Source: JAJYSO01 sp964451785 (lineage in GTDB: Bacteria; Bacteroidota; Bacteroidia; Flavobacteriales; Flavobacteriaceae). From it: DNA of 64,000 bases. Under the pieces are notes generated by a model. It was not told where the DNA came from. It saw only the letters and a list, made by a program, of their open reading frames with translations, and did no database searches. Made by a program: the position numbers and the translations under genes. Positions 26,508-36,048 of the stretch are shown in pieces (position 1 is the stretch's first letter; each line of letters starts with the position of its first letter). The stretch is from contig CAYVJG010000008.1 of the NCBI GenBank assembly GCA_964451785.1, positions 1-64,000 of the forward strand, read 5' to 3'.

Positions 26508-28385
26508 ATGAAACGAAATTTGATATTGGCAATGCTGTTAGTCTTCGGGCTACACAGCTTTGCCCAATCAATACCTAACGACAACATTCACATTATCCCT
26601 GAACCAGTATCGGTAAAAACTACCACTGGCAGTTTCACCCTAGATGCTAAAACAAAACTGCTCTACAACACTGAAGCCGCCAAAAAAATAGCTAATTTAT
26701 TACATCAACAACTTCAAACCAGTACAGGTTGGAACTTAAAATTACAACACAGAGAATCGAGCAAACGCAATAGCATTTTCTTACACACTAAAGCTGTATA
26801 TGATTCTGTTTTAGGGGAAGCAGGATATACTTTAAAAGTAGCTCCTCATCACATCACTATTGCGGCCAACACGGCTCAAGGTTTATTTTATGGTTTGCAA
26901 TCTTTAAAACAACTTTTCCCACCACAAATAGAAGCTCAACAAGCTGTAGCTGATGTCAACTGGACAGCCCCTTGTGTAGAAATTACAGATTACCCTAAAT
27001 TTAAATGGCGCGGATTAATGCTCGATGTGAGTCGCCATTTTTTTACGGTTGATGAAGTTAAGCAGTACATTGACCAAATGGCGAAGTACAAATACAACAT
27101 CTTCCATTGGCATTTAACAGATGACCAAGGTTGGCGTATCGAAATTAAAGGACTTCCTAAATTAACTGAAGTAGGCGCTTGGCGTATAGAAAGTTATTTC
27201 CCTTTTCAAGAAGAAGTAAAACCCAAACCTGAACAAGAACAATCATACGGTGGGTTTTACACACAAGAAGAAATCAAGAAAGTAATTGCCTATGCCCAAA
27301 AACGTTTTATAACCATTATTCCTGAAATTGACGTGCCCGGACACAGCTTAGCTTTAGTGGCTGCTTACCCTAACTTGTCTTGTACTAAGGAACACTACCC
27401 TATTTATCCGGGTGATGCGCCTGACACTGTGGCTAACGTACTTTGCGTAGCTAATGATTCTACTTGGTTGATTTTAGATAAAATCTTCACACAAGTTGCC
27501 GATTTATTTCCTAGCGAATACATTCACGTCGGTGGCGATGAGGCCAATCGATCGTTTTGGTCAAAACACGATAAAGACATCGCTTTGATGAAAAAAGAAG
27601 GTCTTGAGAAACCGGCCGAACTACAGAGTTATTTCGAAAAGAAACTCGAAAAAATGATTCTTTCAAAAGGCAAAAAGCTTATCGGTTGGGATGAAATCGT
27701 TGAAGGTGGGCTAGCCCCCGAAGCAGCCGTGATGAGCTGGCGCGGTATGAAAGGTGGTATTCACGCCGCCAAAATGGGGCATCATGTAGTCATGGCGCCT
27801 TGGGGAAAAACCTATTTGAGTCAAATGCAAGGCGATCCACTTATTGAACCACTAGGCCCTCCACGCACCAATACGTTAAAAGAAATCTATACCGAAACGC
27901 AAATTGTTCCCAAAGATATTAACCCTGAACTCATCTTAGGTGGCGAAGCCTGCTTGTGGACGGAACACGTGTCGAGTTTCCGACATGCTGAATACATGAC
28001 CTGGCCACGAGCCTTGGCTCTAGCGGAAGTTTTTTGGGGCAACAGAACCGATTGGGAAGATTTTGTAAAACGAACAGAAGCTAACTTAGCCTACCTGAAT
28101 GCCGCTCAAGTCAATTACGCGCCTAGTATGTATGACCCCGTGATTGAAGCCGTTAAAGACGGTGAAGTATTGAAAGTTAAACTCTCTACCAGAATTTCAG
28201 GTTTAGACATTTATTACACCTTTGATCAATCTATTCCTGATCAATTTTATCCCGAATATACAGGGGCGCCTGTAGCCGTCCCTTACGGAGCTTCTCAACT
28301 GCGTGTAGTTACCTACAGAAATGGCAAACAAATCGGTAGAGAGATTATCTGCCCCATCAAAACTCTAGAAAAACGCGCTAAGTAA
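26508..28385 (+). CDS. GH20 beta-N-acetylhexosaminidase, secreted
   Basis: The 625-residue protein has a signal peptide (to about A19), a GH20 N-terminal domain (about 25-155) and the catalytic barrel. That barrel shows FKWRGLMLDVSRHFF, HWHLTDDQGWRIEI, IPEIDVPGHS, the catalytic pair D344-E345 in HVGGDEANRSFW, and ACLWTE. A C-terminal chitobiase-like beta domain (about 545-620) follows. It trims terminal beta-GlcNAc or GalNAc. As the last gene of the GH27-sulfatase-GH29 run, it would act once fucose, sulfate and alpha-sugars are removed. Confidence 0.92.
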   Translation: MKRNLILAMLLVFGLHSFAQSIPNDNIHIIPEPVSVKTTTGSFTLDAKTKLLYNTEAAKKIANLLHQQLQTSTGWNLKLQHRESSKRNSIFLHTKAVYDSVLGEAGYTLKVAPHHITIAANTAQGLFYGLQSLKQLFPPQIEAQQAVADVNWTAPCVEITDYPKFKWRGLMLDVSRHFFTVDEVKQYIDQMAKYKYNIFHWHLTDDQGWRIEIKGLPKLTEVGAWRIESYFPFQEEVKPKPEQEQSYGGFYTQEEIKKVIAYAQKRFITIIPEIDVPGHSLALVAAYPNLSCTKEHYPIYPGDAPDTVANVLCVANDSTWLILDKIFTQVADLFPSEYIHVGGDEANRSFWSKHDKDIALMKKEGLEKPAELQSYFEKKLEKMILSKGKKLIGWDEIVEGGLAPEAAVMSWRGMKGGIHAAKMGHHVVMAPWGKTYLSQMQGDPLIEPLGPPRTNTLKEIYTETQIVPKDINPELILGGEACLWTEHVSSFRHAEYMTWPRALALAEVFWGNRTDWEDFVKRTEANLAYLNAAQVNYAPSMYDPVIEAVKDGEVLKVKLSTRISGLDIYYTFDQSIPDQFYPEYTGAPVAVPYGASQLRVVTYRNGKQIGREIICPIKTLEKRAK

Positions 28386-28409
28386 TCATCTTTCTTTTTT
28401 AGTTAAACC

Positions 28410-28446
28410 AGCCACAGGATTACCTATTAATTCTGTGGCTTTTTTG
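28410..28446 (+). terminator. Intrinsic terminator of the glycan locus
   Basis: agccacag (28410-28417) pairs with ctgtggct (28433-28440), followed by six Ts. It lies 25 nt after the GH20 stop. Confidence 0.8.
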
Positions 28447-28694
28447 TTACCATAAATTATCCATTCTTTTTCACTTAAAAAGCAAATAATTCGCACTCCT
28501 CTTTTGCTATGGCGCTAAATAAGCATTAAATAGTTCTTAATGATATTATAAATCTTAAAATATTTTCAGATATATTTATCCTTAATTCACAACAAACTGA
28601 TAATCAACTGATTTAATTTTATAATATTAATTAATAAAGCGAATTTTTGCGATAAATATTTGATTAAAATGGTTTTTAACTAAAACTTTGTGCT

Positions 28695-28702
28695 TACATT
28701 TG
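28695..28702 (+). promoter_or_regulatory. Promoter -7 box of the copper-uptake cluster
   Basis: TACATTTG at 28695-28702 matches TAnnTTTG and lies 25 nt before the ATG at 28728. No clear -33 TTG is found at the usual distance, so regulation by an activator is possible. Confidence 0.35.
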
Positions 28703-28727
28703 ATGTAGTTTTCGATAGCACAAGTCT

Positions 28728-29105
28728 ATGAAAAAACAGCAACAAATCGTCGTATGGGTTTTGGCCACTGTCATGATGGTCAACTGCTTGGGCACTAATT
28801 TAATTTACGGATTATATATGGTGGATCAAGATATTTTTGTCGAGTTGTTTTGCGAAAACACAGCTAATCCAGCTATGCATTGTGATGGGACGTGTATGCT
28901 TAAAAAAATGGCATCACATGATCATCAACACTCCGATCAGCATTCTCTTTTAGACGTCTATAAAGTTCAACTTGTTTTTTATACGCCTACTATTCTTCAG
29001 GCTCCTCAACAACAAGTTACTTCTGTATACCATCAATTTCGCTATGAAAATCATTACGCATTTCAAAATAGCGGTCAGTTTTTCCATCCTCCTATTTTAG
29101 TATAA
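28728..29105 (+). CDS. Small exported Cys/His-rich protein, putative metal binder
   Basis: The 125-residue protein has an N-terminal hydrophobic segment (8-30) and then a Cys cluster with C42, C52 and C56 (FCENTANPAMHCDGTCMLKK). A His-rich patch (SHDHQHSDQHS, about 63-73) follows. Small proteins with this cysteine pattern are found near copper-related TonB receptors in Bacteroidota. It is the first gene of a cluster with a Met/His-rich lipoprotein and a TonB receptor. A role in periplasmic copper handling is inferred. No enzyme motif is present. Confidence 0.65.
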   Translation: MKKQQQIVVWVLATVMMVNCLGTNLIYGLYMVDQDIFVELFCENTANPAMHCDGTCMLKKMASHDHQHSDQHSLLDVYKVQLVFYTPTILQAPQQQVTSVYHQFRYENHYAFQNSGQFFHPPILV

Positions 29106-29192
29106 ACCACTAACACACAGATTTTTTACACAATCTCTTGTCATTTTTTGACAAGAGACAGATACACTATTGTTTATACTAAATTAAAAAAC

Positions 29193-30062
29193 ATGAAATT
29201 TTTAAAACTCAATATATTTCTCATCCTCACCCTATTATTCACCGCTTGCAGCAATGATGATGACACCCCTATCGTAACACCCGACAATGAAACAGCCGAT
29301 TTAACCTTATTGACAACTTTTGAAAATGCAACGCATAATTTGGAAATTTACAGCAAAGCAGAAGCCTTGAAAGTTGGTTACAATCAAATCTACTTTAGGC
29401 TAACTGACAAAAACCAGCAACCTAAAACGGATATCAACTTTACCTGGACACCTACAATGTCTATGATGATGAACGGCAATACACATCAACACAGCACGCC
29501 GTATTCTGCCATCACTAAAGTAAAAGGTAAATCAACTCTATACACTGGTTCTATTGTGTTTATTATGCCGAGTAGCGACATGGACACGTGGACATTAGAA
29601 TTCACTTACACTAGCAACGGGCAAACTTATACCGTTTCAGATGATGTTGAGGTAATTTCGTCAACAAGCACTTATCACAAATCTCTCATTTCTACTACCG
29701 GTAATGATGACCAGCAATACATTTTGGCGCTTGTGCAACCTGAACAACCTATAATTGGGGTTAATCCTATGCAAGTTGCGCTTTATAAATCGATAAACCA
29801 CGGCATGGATTTTAAACAAGTTGAAGGCTTTACGCTTCTCGTTGATCCGCGTATGCCGGCTATGGGCTATCACTCTGCCCCGGGAAACGAAGCTTTAACC
29901 CAAGGTACTGACGGATTTTATCACGGAAAAGTAGGCTTCTCTATGTCTGGTTATTGGGAGGTCAACCTCGTTATGAAATCTGCCGATGGCACAGTGGTTA
30001 AAGGTGAACCATTTAGCGAAGACCAACCCGCTAGCAGCTTACAATTCAAAATAGAATTTTAA
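29193..30062 (+). CDS. Met/His-rich lipoprotein, putative copper-binding
   Basis: Translated from the ATG at 29193, the 289-residue protein has a clean lipoprotein signal ending LLFTAC (C19) and an Asp-rich tether. An upstream ATG at 29148 would spoil the signal with 15 polar residues. Two beta-sandwich-like halves follow. The first carries a Met/His stretch (TPTMSMMMNGNTHQHS), the second a GMDFKQVEGFTLLVDPRMPAMG region. The fold is probably YtkA/FixH-like; this is tentative. It stands between the Cys/His-rich protein and an OprC-like receptor, suggesting a surface or periplasmic copper ligand. Confidence 0.65.
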   Translation: MKFLKLNIFLILTLLFTACSNDDDTPIVTPDNETADLTLLTTFENATHNLEIYSKAEALKVGYNQIYFRLTDKNQQPKTDINFTWTPTMSMMMNGNTHQHSTPYSAITKVKGKSTLYTGSIVFIMPSSDMDTWTLEFTYTSNGQTYTVSDDVEVISSTSTYHKSLISTTGNDDQQYILALVQPEQPIIGVNPMQVALYKSINHGMDFKQVEGFTLLVDPRMPAMGYHSAPGNEALTQGTDGFYHGKVGFSMSGYWEVNLVMKSADGTVVKGEPFSEDQPASSLQFKIEF

Positions 30063-30141
30063 GCACACATTTTCACTTTTATGGCTATGGGTATCCTAGA
30101 TTTATAGGAATACCTATAGCCTCACTTAAACACATAATAGT

Positions 30142-32166
30142 ATGAAAAAGACACTTTTTTTCATCGGTTTATTAGGATTGAGTTTTTCTACTTCTGCCCA
30201 AGAAAACGATAAGCTTCAAGTAAATCCTTATTTAGATAGTTTAACGCAGCAATTAGAAGAAGTGATTTTAATTTCTAATGCCACAACAACTTATCTCAAA
30301 AACGATAAAGCCCTTGGTTCACTGGATAGTTATTTAGAAGAATCAAATTCTGTAGATATGATTAGGCGCGGGGCTTATGCCTGGGAACCTATGCTCAACG
30401 GTATGAGCAGTGACCGCAGTATTATTACCATTGATGGGATGCGCGTTTATCAAGCCTGTACGGACCGTATGGATCCGATTACGTCTTATGTTGAAAACAC
30501 TAACCTCTCTTCGACAGAAGTCAAGCAAGGCCAATACGGTGGTGAATACGGTGCCACAATTGCCGGAGGACTTAATTTAGAGCGTCGCCGCAGTGGTTTT
30601 CAAGATATAACAGATTTTTCAGGAACGGTTTTTGGCGGTTTTGAAAGCAGTAATTTACAACAGATTTACGGAACTACACTCAGTTACGCAGCTCCTAAGT
30701 TTTATAGCGATGTCGATTTTACGTATCGCCATGCCAAAAATTACAAGGCCGGATATCACCGAGGACAAAGTAGCGAAGTTTTGTATTCACAATATGAAAA
30801 GTACAACATTTCGGCTATTGTAGGCTATAAGCTCACTGATAATCAAAGTTTAGAGGCTTCAGTAATTTTTGATGAGGCTAACGATGTGGGATATCCGGGA
30901 TTAGCTATGGATGTACGTTTGGCGCAAGCTCTAATGGGGTCTGTACAATACCGTGTTCAAAATTTATCTGAGCATTTCAGCTTATGGGAAACCAAGGTTT
31001 ACTTTAACACCATTACGCATATCATGGATGACAGCCATCGCCCAGAAGTACCTATTAGAATGGATATGCCCGGTTGGAGTAAAACGCAAGGGTTTTATTC
31101 TCAACTCATAGGAAGCTATGGAAAACACCACTTTAAAGCAACACTAACGGGTCATCGCAACAATTCATTGGCCGAAATGACCATGTATCCTAACAATCCG
31201 GCTGAGCCTGATATGTTTATGCTAACTTGGCCAGACGTCAACACCTTTTACGGCGGATTGCATCTCGAAGATCAGGTTTACTTTAGTCCACATCTCAAAC
31301 TTCGCCTAGCCGGAAGTATTGGAGTGCATCACAATGATATCACCAGTACTATGGGGTTAAATAGCTTGCAAATTTTTTATCCCAACTTGTCTGCTACAAA
31401 AACTCGTGTCTTAAAAAGCTTGGCTTCTAAAGTTTCTTATCATCACGATAAATGGACCTATGGATTGAGTGTGGGTTATGGTGAGCGCGCGCCTTCAATA
31501 ACTGAAGCTTATGGATTTTACTTACTCAATCTCAATGACAATTTTGATTATGTAGGCAATCCTTATCTCGACAATGAAAAATCGATTAATGCTGGGGTAT
31601 CTTTACATTTCGAAAATCGACTTTTTGATATCGAATGGCGAGCTAATTACTTTCACCTTATGGATTATATCATAGGAAAACCCGAACCAGGGGTTAGTCC
31701 TATGAACCCTCAGGCTGAGGGGGTCAAAATTTATCGCCAATTAAATTATGCACATATTTTTAATACGGGTTTAAACGCTACTTATTACTTAGCCGATCGT
31801 TGGACAGTAAAAGCTCAAGCTTCATATCGTTACGGACAAGGTGCCGAAAGTACGCGCTTACCACTTATTCAGCCGCTAAATTATTCTACTAAATTACGCT
31901 ATTCACAAACTGATTTTTTTGCCGAATTAGGACTTGAAGGCAGTACTAAAAATCGCAATAGCATTGAGTTTGGTGAACTGCAGAAACCGGCATATACCAT
32001 TTTTAATTTTGCCGCTTCTCAAGAAATTCATTTTGGTCAACAAGATTTGACTTTAAAAGCAGGCGTACAAAATATCTTTGACAAATATTATTCAACATAT
32101 GCCGATTGGATAGGCATTCCTCGCCTAGGGCGAAATGTTTACCTCAACGCTGTTTTGAGTTTCTAA
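30142..32166 (+). CDS. TonB-dependent receptor, OprC/NosA-like copper transporter
   Basis: The 674-residue outer-membrane protein has a signal peptide (1-19), a plug domain (about 40-150) and a C-terminal beta-barrel ending in a typical aromatic strand (NVYLNAVLSF). The plug carries C106-T-D-R-M110 within GMRVYQACTDRMDPITSY. A CxxxM pair in this context is the copper site described for Pseudomonas OprC and its relative NosA. No TonB box or SusD partner is obvious. Together with the two preceding Cys/His- and Met/His-rich proteins it forms a probable copper-acquisition unit, ending in a terminator at 32176-32206. Confidence 0.82.
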   Translation: MKKTLFFIGLLGLSFSTSAQENDKLQVNPYLDSLTQQLEEVILISNATTTYLKNDKALGSLDSYLEESNSVDMIRRGAYAWEPMLNGMSSDRSIITIDGMRVYQACTDRMDPITSYVENTNLSSTEVKQGQYGGEYGATIAGGLNLERRRSGFQDITDFSGTVFGGFESSNLQQIYGTTLSYAAPKFYSDVDFTYRHAKNYKAGYHRGQSSEVLYSQYEKYNISAIVGYKLTDNQSLEASVIFDEANDVGYPGLAMDVRLAQALMGSVQYRVQNLSEHFSLWETKVYFNTITHIMDDSHRPEVPIRMDMPGWSKTQGFYSQLIGSYGKHHFKATLTGHRNNSLAEMTMYPNNPAEPDMFMLTWPDVNTFYGGLHLEDQVYFSPHLKLRLAGSIGVHHNDITSTMGLNSLQIFYPNLSATKTRVLKSLASKVSYHHDKWTYGLSVGYGERAPSITEAYGFYLLNLNDNFDYVGNPYLDNEKSINAGVSLHFENRLFDIEWRANYFHLMDYIIGKPEPGVSPMNPQAEGVKIYRQLNYAHIFNTGLNATYYLADRWTVKAQASYRYGQGAESTRLPLIQPLNYSTKLRYSQTDFFAELGLEGSTKNRNSIEFGELQKPAYTIFNFAASQEIHFGQQDLTLKAGVQNIFDKYYSTYADWIGIPRLGRNVYLNAVLSF

Positions 32167-32175
32167 TTTTGACAC

Positions 32176-32206
32176 AAAGCGCCTAATTGCAAAATTGGGC
32201 GCTTTT
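32176..32206 (+). terminator. Intrinsic terminator after the TonB receptor
   Basis: aaagcgcctaatt (32176-32188) pairs with aattgggcgcttt across a gcaa loop (one G-T pair), ending in Ts. It is 10 nt beyond the receptor stop. Confidence 0.85.
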
Positions 32207-32297
32207 ACTTTGGCAGATTTAAGTCACTAAGCGGAATCGTTTGTAAACCAATTTTTTTCAGCAGAATTATTCCTTATTTTTTTGTACCTTGTTAGCT

Positions 32298-32427
32298 AAT
32301 ACCGTATGGATAAATTAAATAGTCCAATTTCGACTTTGTCTCATTGTATTAGTAATTTATGGCCACGGCATTATACCTACAAAAAATAGTATAAATTGGG
32401 CTAAAAAATAATTCTAATTGGTATAAC
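32298..32427 (+). repeat. Dispersed intergenic repeat, copy B
   Basis: 130 bp beginning aataccgtatggataaatt and ending ctaattggtataa. The first module folds around gac-ttt-gtc, extended by caat/attg and by the outer arms aataccgt and acggcatt. The second half (from about 32365) is nearly identical to copy C. It lies downstream of the TonB receptor terminator, in the same direction. Confidence 0.85.
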
Positions 32428-32451
32428 TTAAATTTAAGTGGATTTCATTTT

Positions 32452-32979
32452 ATGGATGGCCAAGATTTTAATCTTCAACTCGACACTACAGCGCAGCGCA
32501 TAACTGGTATTATATCCATTTTATTTTTAGCCATATTGGCATTCATCTGGGAAGCCGCTTTAACCTCTTCGTCAAACATTAGTGTTACCATTATAGCCTC
32601 GGCATTTATAATTATTATATATGGTGTCATTTATATTTTGCATCCCACATCATATCAATTGAATTCTACGCATTTAAAAATTAAGCGTCCCATTGGTTAT
32701 AGACAATACAATTTAGCCGATTGCGAAGGCTTTTGTGAACTACAAGCTAAGGATATTAAAGGCAGCACTCGTAGCTCAGGAGTCGGCGGACTTTGGGGCT
32801 ATTTTGGTGGATTTTTACACAAGGTTTTAGGCGATATGACTTGGTATATTTCCTCGCGTAAACGCACTATTTTTATGAAATTTTCTACCGGGGATAACCT
32901 TCTTATTTCCCCTGTGGATATTGATGATTTTAAACGCCAACTTTCACGATTAGAACTGCCTATCATAACTATCCTTTAA
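32452..32979 (+). CDS. PH-domain-like membrane protein
   Basis: The 175-residue protein has two hydrophobic segments near the N-terminus (about 17-36 and 43-62). A bacterial PH-like domain follows (TSYQLNSTHLKIKRPIGYRQYNLADCE...FSTGDNLLISPVDIDDFKRQL), a layout common in small Bacteroidota membrane proteins. The ligand and role are unknown. Copy B of the dispersed repeat ends 25 nt before its start, so its promoter would have to lie in or just after that repeat. Confidence 0.7.
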   Translation: MDGQDFNLQLDTTAQRITGIISILFLAILAFIWEAALTSSSNISVTIIASAFIIIIYGVIYILHPTSYQLNSTHLKIKRPIGYRQYNLADCEGFCELQAKDIKGSTRSSGVGGLWGYFGGFLHKVLGDMTWYISSRKRTIFMKFSTGDNLLISPVDIDDFKRQLSRLELPIITIL

Positions 32980-33005
32980 GATTCTAAATTGATATCACGA
33001 CCAAA

Positions 33006-33045
33006 AAAATCCGAAAGTAATTGATTAGGATTACCTCCGGATTTT
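33006..33045. terminator. Bidirectional terminator
   Basis: aaaatccg (33006-33013) pairs with cggatttt (33038-33045), with an inner gtaat/attac pairing and A/T tracts on both sides. It separates the convergent PH-domain gene and purC. Confidence 0.75.
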
Positions 33046-33073
33046 ATTTTTGTAGACTAAAAACAGCTCTTTC

Positions 33074-34021
33074 TTAATTTTTAAGGAAGGCTTCTACATT
33101 AGTTTTAATACGATTTTCGATAGCTGAGATGTCAGCTTTTTCAAAAGTTTCTCCTGTAATATTTTCGTAAAGTTCAATATAACGATCAGAAACAGAATTG
33201 ATGTATTCATCAGTCATATCCGGCAAAATTTGGCCTTTTTGACCTTGAAATCCTTTTGAAATCAACCATTGACGCACAAACTCTTTAGAGAGTTGTTTTT
33301 GAGATTCGCCTTTTTTTTGGCGCTCTTGATAGCCATCGGCATAGAAATAACGTGAAGAATCGGGGGTGTGAATTTCGTCAATCACTACAATTTTACCGTC
33401 TTTTGTCTTTCCAAATTCGTATTTGGTATCCACCAAAATCAATCCGCGCTCAGCAGCAATTTCAGTTCCGCGTTTAAATAATTTGTGGGTATAATCTTCA
33501 AGAACTGCATAATCTTCAGCTGAAACGATGCCTTTAGCTAAGATAGCTTCTTTTGAAATATCTTCATCATGCGTTCCTTGATCAGCTTTAGTTGACGGCG
33601 TGATAATCGGTTCAGGAAGCTTATCATTTTCACGTAAACCTTCAGGAAGCGCCACGCCACAAAGACTGCGTTTTCCAGCCTTGTACTCACGAGCAGCATG
33701 CCCGGCCAAATAGCCTCGAATCACCATTTCTACTTTAAAAGGCGTACATTTTTTACCTACAGTAACGTTAGGATCAGGAGTTGCTTCTAGCCAGTTCGGC
33801 ACTAAATCCTCAGTAGCTTTGAGCATTTTGGTAGCAATTTGATTAAGGATTTGCCCTTTGTAAGGAATTCCTTTAGGCATTACTACATCAAAAGCACTCA
33901 ATCGATCAGAGGCGACGATAACCAAGCGGTCATCAGTTACAGCATACACATCGCGGACCTTGCCGTGATAAACATTTTCTTGTCCAGAAAATGTAAATTC
34001 TGTTTTTAACAACGTATTCAT
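33074..34021 (-). CDS. purC: Phosphoribosylaminoimidazole-succinocarboxamide synthase
   Basis: The 315-residue enzyme joins CAIR and aspartate in purine synthesis. Signatures include [27 protein letters not shown], the conserved [16 protein letters not shown] segment, and [12 protein letters not shown] with [11 protein letters not shown]. It belongs to the longer SAICAR synthetase form (about 300 residues) found in Bacteroidota and fungi. It lies 16 nt after phoH, so the two are probably co-transcribed. No other pur gene is adjacent. Confidence 0.95.
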   Translation of the reverse strand: MNTLLKTEFTFSGQENVYHGKVRDVYAVTDDRLVIVASDRLSAFDVVMPKGIPYKGQILNQIATKMLKATEDLVPNWLEATPDPNVTVGKKCTPFKVEMVIRGYLAGHAAREYKAGKRSLCGVALPEGLRENDKLPEPIITPSTKADQGTHDEDISKEAILAKGIVSAEDYAVLEDYTHKLFKRGTEIAAERGLILVDTKYEFGKTKDGKIVVIDEIHTPDSSRYFYADGYQERQKKGESQKQLSKEFVRQWLISKGFQGQKGQILPDMTDEYINSVSDRYIELYENITGETFEKADISAIENRIKTNVEAFLKN

Positions 34022-34037
34022 AAAGCTATTTAAGTAA

Positions 34038-34991
34038 TTATTCAGGGCTTTCTAATGTTCTATAAGCCGCTATAATTTTTTTGACCAGTTTGTGACGTAT
34101 TACATCTTTATCGTCCAAAAATACAAATCCTATTCCTTTTATCCCGTTTAAAAGATTAAGAGTTTCACGCAAGCCTGAAATCTTTTTTGATGGCAGGTCA
34201 ACTTGCCCCGGATCGCCAGTAATAATAAACTTAGCGCTCTTTCCCATACGCGTCAAAAACATCTTCATTTGAGAGTGCGTTGTATTTTGAGCTTCGTCTA
34301 AAATTACAAAAGCACGATCAAGCGTACGTCCCCGCATAAAGGCTAATGGAGCTATTTGAATAACGCCTTTTTCCATGAGTGATTCTAGGCGTTCAGCAGG
34401 AATCATATCGCGTAAGGCATCGTAAAGCGGCTGCATGTATGGGTCGAGTTTTTCACGCATATCACCTGGTAAAAATCCTAAATTCTCACCAGCTTCAACA
34501 GCTGGACGAGTCAAGATAATGCGTTTAACCTTCTTTTCCTTTAAAGCTTTAACCGCTAGTGCTACGCCGGTGTAAGTTTTTCCGGTTCCAGCAGGACCTA
34601 CAGCAAATACCATATCGTTTTTTTGGCTCAGTTGAACGAGTTTGCGTTGATTAGCGGTTTGTGCCTTTATTTTTCGGCCGCCAACGCCGTGTACAATAAC
34701 ATCGGCACTACTCTCAGGGGTTTCATATTCTGCTTTGCTATCACTGGTTAAGATGCGCTCAATACTGTTTTCGTCCAGTTTATTGAATTTTTCAAAATGT
34801 TCCAGTAATAGGTAGAATCGTTTTTCAAATTCTTCGAGTACTTCTTCTTCGCCAAAAGCTTTTACGGTTTGGCCACGTGCTACAATTTTAAGATTGGGGT
34901 AATATTTTTTAAGCAACTTAATATGGCTGTTACTTTCGCCGAAGAATTCGCGGGCGTTAATAGTGGTTAGTTCAAGTGCTATTTCGTTCAA
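34038..34991 (-). CDS. PhoH-family ATPase
   Basis: The 317-residue protein has an N-terminal KH-like region (about 1-110) and a P-loop ATPase domain: Walker [10 protein letters not shown], Walker [23 protein letters not shown], and [10 protein letters not shown]. This is the PhoH/YbeZ family, linked to RNA metabolism and ribosome maturation with YbeY. It is upstream of purC in the same direction. YbeY is not seen nearby. Confidence 0.92.
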   Translation of the reverse strand: MNEIALELTTINAREFFGESNSHIKLLKKYYPNLKIVARGQTVKAFGEEEVLEEFEKRFYLLLEHFEKFNKLDENSIERILTSDSKAEYETPESSADVIVHGVGGRKIKAQTANQRKLVQLSQKNDMVFAVGPAGTGKTYTGVALAVKALKEKKVKRIILTRPAVEAGENLGFLPGDMREKLDPYMQPLYDALRDMIPAERLESLMEKGVIQIAPLAFMRGRTLDRAFVILDEAQNTTHSQMKMFLTRMGKSAKFIITGDPGQVDLPSKKISGLRETLNLLNGIKGIGFVFLDDKDVIRHKLVKKIIAAYRTLESPE

Positions 34992-35214
34992 AAGCGTTTG
35001 TTTTAATTGGACAATATTAGTTAAATTCGCAGATATTAGTCTTATTTTTACACAACATCAGATTTTCTTTTTAGCATTTTGCGTTTAAGTGAATTTTTTT
35101 TTAACAAAACTCTCATAAAAGCGCTGCTGTTTAAAAGGAAACCTTTTAATTTGTGTTACAAATTTAAACAAAAAAATAGCGTCAGCTGAAAAAACTTCTT
35201 TAATAAAAGATTAT

Positions 35215-36045
35215 ATGCCCCTGATAACCTTAACCACTGATTTCGGATTAAAAGATCCATCCGTAGCGGCTGTCAAAGGGGCTTTATACAGTGAGCTCAG
35301 CGATGCACAAATTGTAGATATTTCACACCTCATATCTCCTTTTCATATTGCCGAAGCGGCTTATATCATCAAGAATGCTTACAAAACTTTTCCTCCGGGG
35401 AGTATTCATATTTTAGGAGTCGATTCAGAATTAACTCCTGAAAATCGACATATTGCTGTTGAGCTCGATGAGCATTATTTTATATGTGCAAATAATGGGA
35501 TTATGTCACTGATTGCCAATGAAATTGTGCCGACAAACTGTGTTGAAATTAATATTCATAACAGAGTGGTTAGCAATTTTCCGGTGCTGGATGTATTTGT
35601 GCAAGTTGCTGCCCATATTGCTAGAGGAGGAAAATTAGGGGTAATCGGTAAGAAAACAGATATTTTAAAACCACTTAAAAACCTGATTCCTGTAGTCAAT
35701 AAAGCGCAAAATCAAATTTTGGGTTCTGTGATGTATATTGACAATTACGGCAATGCTATTTCAAATATTTCGCGCAAATTTTTTAATACTATAGGAAGAG
35801 GTCGTGAATATACCATATCAGCTAGAGGGTTTAGATTAAAAAAAATCTATGACAACTACAGTGAAGTTGTGGACTATACAGTGCCCAAAGAAGATCGACT
35901 TGACGGCGGAAAAAATTTAGCTCTATTCAATACAGCCGATTATCTCGAGATTGCGATTTACAAAAGCAACCCGCACTCAGTAGGTAGCGCCTCTACCCTT
36001 TTGGGATTAAAAATTAATGAAACCATTAAAATCAACTTTAAATAA
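35215..36045 (+). CDS. SAM hydroxide adenosyltransferase (DUF62 family)
   Basis: The 276-residue protein starts with the family motif ITLTTDFGLKDPSV and has GSIHILGVDSELTPENR, YFICANNGIMSLI and MYIDNYGNAISNI. Family members hydrolyse S-adenosylmethionine to adenosine and methionine and are related to fluorinases and chlorinases. The halogenating members have extra loop residues that I do not recognise here, so the hydrolase call is preferred. It ends 3 bp before the convergent pabB stop. Confidence 0.88.
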   Translation: MPLITLTTDFGLKDPSVAAVKGALYSELSDAQIVDISHLISPFHIAEAAYIIKNAYKTFPPGSIHILGVDSELTPENRHIAVELDEHYFICANNGIMSLIANEIVPTNCVEINIHNRVVSNFPVLDVFVQVAAHIARGGKLGVIGKKTDILKPLKNLIPVVNKAQNQILGSVMYIDNYGNAISNISRKFFNTIGRGREYTISARGFRLKKIYDNYSEVVDYTVPKEDRLDGGKNLALFNTADYLEIAIYKSNPHSVGSASTLLGLKINETIKINFK

Positions 36046-36048
36046 AGA

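Larger units (their letters stand above)
28386..28727. other. 342-bp gene-free stretch
   Basis: It holds the terminator of the glycan locus (28410-28446) and a promoter box for the next cluster (28695-28702). The AT-rich remainder shows no reading frame or repeat that I can support. Confidence 0.6.

Noticed and set aside
35215..36045. Fluorinase/chlorinase-type SAM halogenase
   Set aside because: Halogenases carry extra loop residues that I cannot recognise here, and there is no halometabolite cluster. The common hydroxide adenosyltransferase fits better.
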